Shown piece by piece: positions 1 through 10,245 of a DNA stretch of 64,000 nucleotides. The notes beneath the pieces were generated by a model. That model worked only from the letters and a program-made list of their open reading frames with translations, had not been told where the DNA came from and ran no database searches. A program made the position numbers and the translations under genes. Position 1 is the first letter of the stretch, and each line of letters opens with the position of its first letter. This DNA is from Epiperipatus broadwayi (taxonomy: Eukaryota > Onychophora > Udeonychophora > Euonychophora > Peripatidae), in NCBI GenBank assembly GCA_028023455.1, contig JAQFVV010012405.1, positions 5,605,334-5,669,333 of the forward strand, read 5' to 3'.

Positions 1-299
1 TGGCCATGATATTAACAAATAAAATCATGGCATAGCCTTGATCATAATTAGTACGAAACTGATTGCATAATGCCATCACCTGTTAGAATTGACAAAATGT
101 TAGAATCTATTCAAATATTGTAAAAATTATAAAGCAAATATCAGATTTTAAGGCAGAATTTGATAGATTTATTACAAATCCACATTCATTTATTTGCATT
201 AAAAAAAGTTTAAATAAAAAAATTCTTTTCTGAATAATGTTTGCTTTTACATTCTTATATGATGTATTGCATCCTTTAACACTTATCTCTAACTCATGT
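1..299. other. AT-rich sequence, nothing recognised
   Basis: I see no open reading frame, RNA gene or repeat structure that can be supported here. Confidence 0.5.
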
Positions 300-529
300 T
301 ATATAATGAGCTTTAATAGTTCTTAACTTATATTATATATGAGCTTTAATAGTTCTTAACAAACCTTTCCAAATATCCCTATTCCCAGAATGTTTTCTAG
401 CTGGTGAAGTACTAGGATATTCAGATATTAGATAATATCTAAATATCCTAATGTCTCATTGAGAAAAGTAGCTTGTGGATAGGGATATTTGGAAAAGCTT
501 GTTAAGAACTATTAAAGTTCATTATATAA
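300..529. mobile_element. Foldback MITE
   Basis: Arms of about 48 bp at 334-381 and 480-528 are near-perfect reverse complements. The centre holds a second small palindrome around 411-452. The outer part of the left arm is duplicated at about 301-329. No protein is encoded. The structure is that of a miniature inverted-repeat transposable element, but the superfamily is not clear and no target duplication could be fixed. Confidence 0.6.
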
Positions 530-1284
530 CATTTTTAGTACAAGCTTATTAAATTAAGTCATGTGATGTATGACTTGATTTCTTTGCCATATATAATTCA
601 TTTTTTCGAAATCTTCAAAGTTCAAATATGATTTTTTAAGAATATTTTTAATTAAATTAAAACCAAATAAAGTCCAACATTGAGTTTTAGTGTAAAATAA
701 AAATCTTATGCAGAAACTTCCATCAGGTGCAACAATAAAAATCTTGGAATTTTTTAATACCAAAAGAGTTAATAGGAAATAACAAGCACTAAAAAATTAA
801 ATCATGAAGTAGTGCAAATATTTCTTTTATTAAATATTTGAAAAGCTAATTTTGTTAATAGAAAATGTAAATAAGCTATGCATGAGGAATTCCAAATTAA
901 ACTAAAAGTAATTAATGCATTTTGAAACAACCAAGAACTATTTAATAAACTGATTAACATTTCATTTAGAATCCACTTAATGTTAATGAAATCTCATTAT
1001 TTCAGCCTTACCATAACTCTTGCACTCCAGAAAAGACAATGAAGACAAGCTGATATATACAGAATAGAGAAACCACAGAATTATTTTTTTCTTTACAATA
1101 GGAGATTTGGAGGCAAAGCAGATAGATAAGAAGAGCAGTAGAAGACTCCATTGAATGTTATATCCTATAGAATTGATCCCTGGCTATATATAACAAGCCA
1201 TAAAGGATCTCTACATGTCATTCTAAACATATGTTTATAGTGTTCAACAAGTCATGTAGATTGTAAATGGAAATAAACTAGAAA
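530..1284. other. AT-rich sequence, nothing recognised
   Basis: Only short chance open frames are present. The 69-codon antisense frame at 554-763 has no recognisable motif and sits in very AT-rich DNA. Confidence 0.5.
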
Positions 1285-1348
1285 TAGAATTATATATATA
1301 TATGTTAGTAGTTTTATAGAATTATATATATATATGTTAGTAGTTTTA
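1285..1348. repeat. Tandem duplication, 32 bp x 2
   Basis: A 32 bp unit containing an (AT)n tract is repeated exactly at 1285-1316 and 1317-1348. The absence of any difference suggests a recent slippage or duplication event. Confidence 0.85.
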
Positions 1349-2594
1349 TGAAAATTATACATCAAAGTATACTACATGTAAATATAGTTATAAGTATATC
1401 AGGTTTTGCAGATATATAACTTACAACATATATGCATATTCAGTTCCAAATATGTATGATTAATTCCATTGTATATATAATTAATTGTTTCCATTAAGTG
1501 AATGTTAAATTACTCAACTGTTATTGAGTTGGTTTGACAAAGAAATTATCTAGAGCTCAAAACAGAAAAATATTAGTATATCACCATAAGTTGACAAAAG
1601 TTGTGATTTTGAGAATAATGATCCAGGCACATGTTCAAAAATCATTAACATAAAATTAATTGAAACTTCTATTGGTTAGGTAATTAATATAATTTTTATA
1701 AAGACAAATCTCGTTGCAAGATTTCGTAATCATATTAATGTTACAACATGAAGAGAAAATTTCTAGATATTATTTTATTGCCAACAAAGCAAGGAGACTT
1801 AATACACCTGGGACTCGTTTTACGCGATAGATAGGTTCCTCAGAAAACTTGTGCAAATGAAATCATGCAAAAATAGACGTAACTTACCTTGAAAAAGGGG
1901 GGATACGGACTGTGATTTTTCAAAACTCACATAAAAGCAAAGCACCAACATAAAATTTACTTTAAAATTTGTGCAAAAAAAAAAATAAGGAAATAAAATA
2001 TGACTAATAAAAAATTTCAAATTTGAAAAAAATTGATACAAGACAAACTTTTTTTAACTATAATATTTAATTTTATTCAAAACAATATATTTTTATGCAT
2101 AATTTACAGTAATTTATATTTTTTTATACACGTTTTAATTATTAACACTATTTGCTGGTAAAAAGGTTCGTTTGCAAACTGATAAAAAAAATCAGATTCT
2201 TCACAAGATGAAATACAACTAGCGCCAATGTCACTCTCAGGTTGTGTTAATTAATGGTTTTCTGGTGACAACGTAATTAGTAATTAATCTAACAACTAAA
2301 AATTAAATTCTTATTTTTGTCTTTAATTTTCAATTTTAATTGTGCTCACCTTTTAAAAATAAACTTGCGGACACTAAATGATTAATAATTGATTACGTTC
2401 TTTTTTAAAAAGCAAAAACAGAATGTGATTTAAAATGTAAAATTAACATGCACAATGTTTGAACAAATTTACATTATAATCTTGTAAAATTTAATGTGTG
2501 TATACATAAAATGTGGAAATCATGATTTTAATTTCATTATTGCATAAAATCTTACTATTATAAAGCACTGAAAATATTGAAATTACTAAGTTGA
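1349..2594. other. AT-rich sequence without a gene
   Basis: Nothing coding is seen. A motif containing ACACCTGGG at about 1799-1816 is inversely repeated at about 2747-2766; this is listed as a weak finding for a possible larger element. Confidence 0.4.
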
Positions 2595-2689
2595 AAGTCG
2601 AATTTCAATAATGTGCTATTACTTTCAATATAACGTAAGTGCGCGAAATTTATTATTTAAAGTAATAGCGCAATATCGGAGTTCGACTT
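2595..2689. mobile_element. Small foldback element (imperfect 31 bp arms)
   Basis: Bases 2595-2625 and 2659-2689 form an inverted repeat of 31 bp with several mismatches. The outermost bases AAGTCGAA and the inner block CTATTACTTT are conserved in both arms. It is short and non-coding, consistent with an old MITE. Confidence 0.5.
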
Positions 2690-2843
2690 CCGGTGAAACA
2701 TGAATCGCGTAACTTCAAAATCGTGTTAAATAAGTCCGCCTAAACAGAGACCCAGGTGTATATAAATAAAAGATAACAATATAAATAATGTAACTAATTA
2801 TATAATTCAACTGGTTTTATTTCTTTCCTTATTTGTTTGTAAC

Positions 2844-2968
2844 TCAATAAATAGGGAAGGTTCACTATACAGGAAAGGTATGACTGGCCTGATCGAAAGC
2901 AGTGCTAAGCTGTAAAATAGTTATAGTTTTTTAATCTTTCCTGTATAGTGGACTTTCCCTATTTATTG
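2844..2968. mobile_element. MITE with 33 bp terminal inverted repeats
   Basis: The left arm (2844-2877) and right arm (2936-2968) are inverted repeats with few mismatches. They share CAATAAATAGGGAA at the outer end and CTATACAGGAAAG at the inner end. The 58 bp between them is unique. Length and form fit a palindromic MITE. Confidence 0.7.
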
Positions 2969-3227
2969 AATTGTAAATAATTATAATTTTGTAATGTTCT
3001 CATTTGTCACATTATAATAAAATTTATTTTGTTTTAATTTACCAATTTTATTTAATGGGACAAAGATGCCTCACCCAAGCAGTAACCCTGGATATCTGAT
3101 TGAAGAAGCCACCTATAAAAAGATTCCAAAGATTAAATCATAAAATGTTAAATACCTTTAACCTGTAGTAAGAGCAATTTTCATTCCAGCATATAGAAGC
3201 TAAATAACATGAATTAACTTTGGAGGA

Positions 3228-3975
3228 TAACCAAATAATTTCAAACAGTGCAACATGCTTATTTAAATAATGCAGACAAATACCTTGACCAGAGCAATAA
3301 AAGCAATATATAAATTAAATCTTTGTTTCCAACAATTTTTTCTATTTGTGAAATAAAAGCTATGTTTATAGTGATTTTTGATTCACTAAAACTATATTAA
3401 GTCTGTAGTGAATAAAAATGGTACTACATCATAATTACTACAATCTTGTCCATCCATTTTATTTTAAAACTAGAACAATATATACTTTCTGATGTTTTTA
3501 AAAAACTGGAACAATAAAAGCAAGTTGAACAACAGTTGGTTAGACTGTTGTCCCAATATTTGATATTCAAAAATCTAAAAATGTAAGTTTGAACTTCATG
3601 AATTACTATATTTCTTTCAAATGTTGGAGCAAGTACACATCCCTTTCTAACATCAGTTTTTATTTCAAATGAATCAAACTTTTAATCTGTAATAATAACA
3701 CTTTCTCTCATTCCATCATGTAGCAGTTATATAAATAAAGTTTGTTGGACAATCAATAATTTCAAACAGTTCCACATACCTAATTAAATAATCAAGTCAA
3801 ATAGCTTGATCAGATCAATAAAAGCAATATGCAAGTTGTATTAAATAATTTGTGAAATTCCTTGGCCAAATCAATAAAAAGATATAAATTAAATCTTTGT
3901 CATACTTTCATTTGCCTGATAACATAAATCATGTCTATAGTGCTTTTTAATCCTCTAAAACCACAGTGTCTCGAG
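3228..3975. repeat. Diverged direct repeat
   Basis: A segment at about 3228-3420 recurs at about 3755-3975. Shared blocks in the same order include AATAATTTCAAACAGT, ATCAATAAAAGCAATAT-like and ATAAATTAAATCTTTGT. The copies are clearly diverged, so this is an old local duplication. Function unknown. Confidence 0.6.
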
Positions 3976-5596
3976 TAATTCTTTATCTATGACTATACTA
4001 CATGTTTATTTTGCAAACAAAATAAGCAATGAAATGTCTGCCATTTATTGCAATACACTGAAAAATATTATTTTTTTCATTATTTTTTTTTTATATAAAA
4101 ATATAATAATAGTCTCATAATCAAGAAATTATGGTCTAATTATTTTGAAGTTTTTAAGTCAGCATCAACTTCAAATATGCTCTTATATTTCATAAAACTT
4201 TTAGTATTATGCTTAGAAAATATTTTATTATGCAAAATACTACATATCTAATTCAGAAAATATAATAAAGGAAGAATAAAACATTTGTCCTTTCAGTGTA
4301 AAGCAAAGAAATTTTATTACTAAAGATGATCATGTACAGTGCTCAAAATGTTAAAGTGGCTGCTGGTATATTGCAAAATTTATTTATAATTTTTTTTCTT
4401 TTAATGTGGCACTCAGAGATAAAAAAAAATGAGTGTTCGCATATCATAAAAGTATTAAATTTACAAATTTTAATGTTTTTTATTGTTTATTTACATTTTT
4501 GATAGTTTATTTATATTTTTAAAAGTCATTTATCTTGATAGAGTGTAATCATGCTTTCACCGTATATTAGTTTTTTTTATTAATATGATAGAATGAAACC
4601 TATTTTTTATTGAAAAATAATTTTAGCCTTGGATCTGTTAAACAAGATGCACTTGTGAATGCTTGTGGGATATGAATTCCTTCAAATTCTATTCCTCATT
4701 ATAATATATTCTAATAGATGATATTATTTTGAGCATTGATGTTTCATATTTTGTTATGCTGATAAAATATTGTTGTAATCAATCTATATGCTATCTAAAA
4801 ATTCATTAATAGTTAACCATTTGAGTTCATAACATCGATATCATTAATTCCAACAATTTTTGGCACAAATTTATTGTTTGTATTAATGTATGCATTGAAG
4901 TTAAAGGCACTGACATAATACTTCCAAACAAGAAACAAAAGTTTCTTGCTCTGAAGTTTTTAAATCCAATATTGGAGCATATGTATTAATAAAATAAGCA
5001 CAAAACAAGTTTTAATACCTTTAAATTTTCATTGATACAGCTAAGAATTCCAAGAATAGAATATATTAAATTACAATTCACAACAAATTCACTATTATTA
5101 TCTTCATTAGTTGATCTGCTCTTCCAAAAATATTTGTAGATATATCAGAACTACTCTTTTTTTTTCTTTAGAAGATGTGTTGCATTAAGAACAGCTATGT
5201 CGATTTTAAATCTTGATGGCTCATTTATGAATATTATCCTGTATTTAGATCTTGGAAGAGTGTCCATCAAGTAAAGCTCATACTTTCCATCCATGTACCT
5301 ATTTTAGAAAAAAAAAATACTTATCTTTATAACTAAAAGTCTCCTGCTTTACCATTATTATTGATATTGTAATTATTTCCACCTCTTTAATAAATAATCC
5401 TTTAGCATATCAACTAGAAAGGCTATTTTTTAAATCATATTTTCTTGGCTTTTTCTACTTTTTGGTAAGCAGAATGATTCCTAAACAAGGCCGCAAAGTT
5501 TTCCATTGTTTTTCATTACCAACATGATTCGTATATATAATTCACTAACAACATAATTTATATCACATGATCACCATCTCATACTAGCACATAATT
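3976..5596. other. AT-rich sequence without a gene
   Basis: No coding potential, RNA gene or clear repeat was recognised. Frequent stops interrupt all frames. Confidence 0.5.
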
Positions 5597-5941
5597 GTTG
5601 TAAACAAAGGCAAAACTCTCCATACAGTAGTGCCACCCTGTGCTAAGCTATTGAGCTTAGATTGAAAATATTATAGTGTTTTCAATTTCATTCTCATAGT
5701 TTTGTAGTAAAGTAGAGTTAAAAGTTGGCTGCTGGAGGGCTGCATTAGATCCTAAGATCTATGTGCAGTGCTCTCAGATCCAAGGCTCCTCACTGTTGAT
5801 GGCCACAAGCCAGAAACTAGTCTGGGGATATTGGATGAGTAGGCACTAGATAGGAATTTTATGTACAAGCCTTCTGGCATCCATTGATTACTCTGGTTGG
5901 CACAGGGTGGCACTACTGTATGGAGAGTTTTGCCTTTGTTA
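5597..5941 (+). mobile_element. R1 hammerhead element (retrozyme-like), single partial unit
   Basis: An antisense arm at 5597-5643 is the reverse complement of the element's own right end; 41 bp match perfectly (5603-5643 against 5900-5940). A sense partial unit fills the rest. A hammerhead region lies at 5778-5836. Its core reads CTGTTGA instead of CTGANGA, but stem II, GAAAC and the GTC triplet remain, so it is probably inactive. The 8 bp sequence acataatt flanks both sides (5589-5596 and 5942-5949) as a candidate target-site duplication. Confidence 0.75.
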
Positions 5942-6101
5942 ACATAATTTATAGGTGACTACGATGCTCTAAATCAAGATGGCAAGTAAGGATTTCAATT
6001 CTGCTAACCTATCTCTCTCATTGCTTTCTTTGATACTCTAGGTTAGTGATAAAATATAAATATAAAAAGTAAGTTTTTTTAAAAAAAATAATAGATTATT
6101 A

Positions 6102-6860
6102 CAAGTTAAGATATCAATATAAGATATGAAATGCAAGCAATTAAATAATTAGTGCAAAGAATAAACATGTACATCATCATCATCAACCATTATCAATCCA
6201 CTGCAGGATGAATGTCTCTTTAAGTTCAATCCATCTTCTCCGATCTTTAGCTTCTCTTCTCCACATCACCCTGCACACTTTTTTATTTCATCCATCCATC
6301 TTACATGTGGTCTCTTTCTGGGTCTTTTACAATCTCCTGGAGTGCAGCTTAAGATTTCAATTGTCCAGCTATTATCATCTCTTCTAGAAATATGTCCAGC
6401 CCAACTTCAGTCTTTTAATTTTTTTAATGAGGTCAGTAACACCTGTTTGTTCTCTTACCCATATATTGCGTTTTCGATCTCTTCTTGTTACTCTCAAAAT
6501 GCATCTCTCCATATTTATTTGAGTAGTCTGAAGTCTCTGTATTACCCTTAAACATGCACATATACATATTAATGTTTATACAATAATAAATTCCAAATGT
6601 GCATACCACAATAATAATTTACAGTGATATTCAATAAATTCATTAGAAAAAAAAAAAAAATCTTTAAATTAAGATATCAATATAGGGCTCAAATTACAAA
6701 TGATGAAATAACTAGAATAAGAAACAAACATGCGCGCACACACATATATATTATTATTATTTCTGAAGGAATATATTTTGAATGTGTGTACCATAATAAC
6801 AATTTATAAGTCAGATTTTATAGAGTCATTGTAATAAAGTTGAAAATTATTATAAATTAT
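6102..6860. repeat. Old tandem duplication, one copy interrupted by an RTE fragment
   Basis: Sequence at about 6102-6174 plus 6549-6640 resembles about 6660-6835. Both contain TTAAGATATCAATATA near the start, AAACATG in the middle and TACCA(C/T)AATAA near the end. The first copy carries the RTE insertion at 6175-6548 and the second does not. Confidence 0.55.
6175..6548 (-). mobile_element. RTE-type LINE, 5'-truncated 3' fragment
   Basis: On the minus strand this encodes, with frameshifts, the same C-terminal region as the reverse transcriptase at 52174-54576. The (CAT)n run at the left end is the (ATG)n tail seen on the other strand. Flanking 13 bp repeats at 6162-6174 and 6549-6561 differ at one base, which marks a genuine retrotransposition event. 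Dead fragment. Confidence 0.85.
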
Positions 6861-7210
6861 GAAATATGCAAACATGCTGATTCCGCACGAAATATGTCTA
6901 TTGGAGATCATTTACCTTTTTTACATTATGTAGTCATGTGTGGCAGTTATATAAGATGGAGCGAATTGCTGAAGAAAGCTTGAAAGTCTGTGTTCCCTCT
7001 AATTAAATAATAATGATATAAATTATAATATTGAGTAATATTCGTGCACAGAACTACCTTCAGTTGCTTAAATTTTAATCATTATCAAAGAATCTAATAA
7101 GTTCAGCTGACAATAATACAATTTAAGTAATCAAAAGTACATCTGTATAAAAATATTAAATAAAATTATAGTTTAATGGGTATTTATTAATATACATATA
7201 TATAAGAGTG

Positions 7211-7591
7211 AGCAATACAGAGACTTCAGACCACTCAAAGGAGTATGGAGAGATGTATGTTGGGAGTAACAAGAAGAGATCGAAAACACAATGTATGGGT
7301 AAGACAACAAACAGATGTTACTGACCTTATTGAAAAAATTAAAAGATTGAAATGGAGTTGGGCTGGACATATTGCTAGAAGAAATGATAATAGATGGACA
7401 ATTGAAATTTTAAACTGGATTCCAAGAGATTGTAAAAGACCCAGAAAGAGACCACATGTGAGATGGATGGATGAAATAAGAAAATGTGCAGGGGTGTTGT
7501 GGAAAAGAGAAGCTAAAGATTGGAGAAGATGGATTAAACTTGGAGAGACCTTCATCCTGCAGTGGATTGATAATGGTTGATGATGATGATG
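7211..7591 (+). mobile_element. RTE-type LINE, 5'-truncated 3' fragment with 11 bp TSD
   Basis: The insertion starts inside the RTE coding region. An open frame from 7212 to the TGA at 7578-7580 encodes the last ~122 residues of the RTE polyprotein, nearly identical to the C-terminus of the ORF at 52174-54576. It includes the conserved WAGHIARR and RRWIKLGE blocks. It ends in a short (TGA)n tail. The target-site duplication atataagagtg is perfect (7200-7210 and 7592-7602). The intact frame and perfect TSD suggest a recent insertion. It lacks the catalytic domains, so it cannot move by itself. Confidence 0.92.
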
Positions 7592-7602
7592 ATATAAGAG
7601 TG

Positions 7603-9201
7603 CCATTCCCAAACTCTAATCGTGTGAATTTTATTACAAATAAAATAAAAAAAGTTAATTCTTTGTATTTAGGAAATAGATGAATAATCTGCTGATAAAA
7701 TATAAGTAGTGCGCCATATTTAAATTCAAATTTAGAAACTATCTTTTATAAGCATGACATCAATTATTAGAAAGGCCATTTTTTTAAATACCCTAATTGT
7801 TTTGTGTAAACTAGCTCTAAATTATTAAAAAGTTTAGATATTATCTATTATTGAAATTTTAAAAAGAAATGTAAAGTAGACAATTGATCTTTTATAAAGT
7901 AGAGTAGATATTGTCAAATTTAAATGTAGGTTTAGAATGTGTCATTGTAGAGATGTTTCTTCGTTTCCTAAAATGGCAAGTTTTTCCTTTTTTTTTTTTT
8001 TTATAGTTCATAAATTGTTGGTAAAAATTTGTCTACTAAAATATGATGACATTCAAATGTTAAAGATGACCTTTGTCATTTTCTGTCTCATTTTATACAA
8101 CATTTTAGGTGTAATATGTTATTTATTTAGTGCTCTGTTAATAATTGATAATGGCAGACTAAAGTAATTGTTATTTTAAGAATAAAGGAAAAGTTACATT
8201 TTCAGTAACTAAAGGTATAGAATTCTCTAAGGTCAAATTTTCTTGATGAATAAATGAGAAAAAATGTCTTCATACCAATCATTTATATTAACTTCATAAT
8301 CATTAATCCTTAGTGTCTTTTTAGTTTTTATTTCTTCTGCTTAACAAGTTTACAGAATCCATATCTCTAACTGAAATAGCAGTAGCATTATTACAAAAAC
8401 TAGTCTTGATTTTATAAGCATTGTCTTGGAGATATATTATAATAATAACAATCGAATATGTAGTTTCTCAAGAGATCATGCAATATTTAATCATTGGAAG
8501 TGTCAGTATTAACATTCAATCCAAAGATCTTTAACTCTTGAATGTATCACACCATTATTGTATCAAATTATGCATAGCTTAGAAGGTTTATGTGATAGAC
8601 TGAAGAGTGGAAAATCCATAGGTTACATTTCAACTCTGTTATTTCTGGTGCCTATCATCTAATGATCTTATGAATGACAAATCATTTGATTCAAAATGCT
8701 TACTGTCTGTCTGCAATTGTAAAGACTACATTTTACTTGTAATTATATACTGAACTATTTTCATTATCTAGAATTAATTGTTGAATGTGCTATAACTAAT
8801 AGTTGAATATACATAAAAAAATTAAATAAAGTTTGAATTGCTATCAAGTTTATGTTGGTGATAGACAAAAATAATTTGTCATTAACATGATCATTTTTTT
8901 TAATACTGGATGGAATTTCTAATATTAGTAAAAAAAAATCATTAATTTTAAAGATTTTCAAACTCTTGTGTAGTTTCAAAATGGGGGTTAGATCTTTTAG
9001 TTACAATACTATCTTTTTTGTTATTTCTGCTTTATGACTATTTTTTCTGTTTTGAGATGAGCAAATATGGATCTTTCTACATTATTAAGCATACAATAAC
9101 ATAATAATACCTAATATAATATCATAAGCTTTGAAAAACAAGTACTAACTATTAGGCAGCTTCTTGCTGACAAAAGCCAAGATTGCAAGCAAGTGTACAA
9201 T
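7603..9201. other. AT-rich sequence without a gene
   Basis: Short frames such as 7937-8167 show no recognisable domain; that one reads through a poly-T run. Nothing else is supported. Confidence 0.5.
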
Positions 9202-9214
9202 ATATAATATTATG

Positions 9215-9729
9215 CCATCAAACTTCACATGATCACCATTCTTTATGCTTACATAAGCTGTTTTCACAGGGGAAAAACTCTATGTAAGCATAAAGAATGG
9301 TGATCATGTGATGTTTGATGGTTTAATATCAATTCTGCCCAATAGGATTATGGTGACTGTGGTTATTAAAGAACCAAAGACACCAAAAATATGGCTGCTG
9401 AACCGAGTTAAGATCTATATGACTATACAAGCTAATAAACTTAGCTTAAAAACATTATTGTGTTTTTATTTTATACTCAAAGCTTTATAGTTAGCTAAAA
9501 AAGTAAAAGGTGGCTGCTGGAGCAATGCATTAGATCCTAACTAAGATCTAGGTGCATTACTCTTAGATCCAAGGCTCCACACTGATGAAAGCCACAAGTT
9601 GGAAACTAGTCCGGGGATGTTGGATGAGTAGGCACTACATAGGAGTTTTATGCACAAACATTCCTGCATACATTGATTACTTTGGCTTGCACTTAGTGGC
9701 ACTACTGTATGGAGAATTTTGCCTATGTG
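9215..9729 (+). mobile_element. R1 hammerhead element with 13 bp target duplication
   Basis: The perfect 13 bp direct repeat atataatattatg (9202-9214 and 9730-9742) bounds this insertion. The first ~67 bp (9215-9281) are antisense to the unit's own end, producing a strong hairpin with 9282-9325. The rest is one sense R1 unit. It carries a hammerhead at 9567-9625. No protein is encoded. The TSD length and inverted 5' arm fit mobilisation by a target-primed reverse transcriptase such as that of Penelope-like elements (inference). Confidence 0.85.
9567..9625 (+). ncRNA. Hammerhead ribozyme, type I (R1, partly decayed)
   Basis: The core CTGATGA (9582-9588), a short stem II with CACAA loop, GAAAC (9602-9606) and the GTC cleavage triplet (9609-9611) are all present. 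The outer half of stem I pairs perfectly: ATCCAA (9567-9572) with TTGGAT (9620-9625). The inner half of stem I has two mismatches, so activity may be reduced. Confidence 0.75.
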
Positions 9730-10127
9730 ATATAATATTATGATTGGTAACTAGATAGATCATATGACTACTGACCATTCATTTGACCAAAAATATATTT
9801 TTGTACTATATTTTTCATCTGAGAGTTCATCTAAAATCTGTTGGTGCTTGAGCAATTTATCGTATCACAACATTAAGCTTCAGGGCAATAATGTAGAGTT
9901 ATGTGACATTTGAGCACTAATTTTATTTTTAAAAAAATAATTGAAAGTTTCTCAGATTATGAGACATTTCAGCATGTAAAACTTAAGATTAAGCTTCAAC
10001 TTTATAATGTCATCATTACACAAAACTCACAGGTTACATTCAGTTAACAGAACAGGTTTTATTTTCCTAAACTATGTAAGATACTTTTTCGTAGGAATTT
10101 TATCTCTAACTTATATTTATATATAAA

Positions 10128-10245
10128 ATAATCGAATGGTTTATTGCTCGGAGTTAATAAGTTCGAGCAATTGGGTCGCGATCTGTGGACCTTATATTCC
10201 AGGGTCTGACACTTTAACCTATATCAAACTATGAAGGGCAGCTCC
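10128..10245 (-). mobile_element. tRNA-derived SINE copy (antisense)
   Basis: Related to copies at 13358-13480, 36163-36290, 36480-36600 and 40025-40195. Read on the minus strand, the family has a tRNA-like head with A-box-like TAGTGTAGTGG and B-box-like GGATTGCAATCC blocks. The shared body contains GGTGCTC and the tail ends near ACCATTCGATTAT. This copy is diverged. Confidence 0.5.

Noticed and set aside
5597-5941. R1 as an ordinary TIR DNA transposon or MITE
   Set aside because: The inverted arm differs in length from copy to copy, some copies are tandem with a 454 bp period, TSDs are 12-13 bp where clear, and a hammerhead is present. These fit a retrozyme/PLE-like element better.
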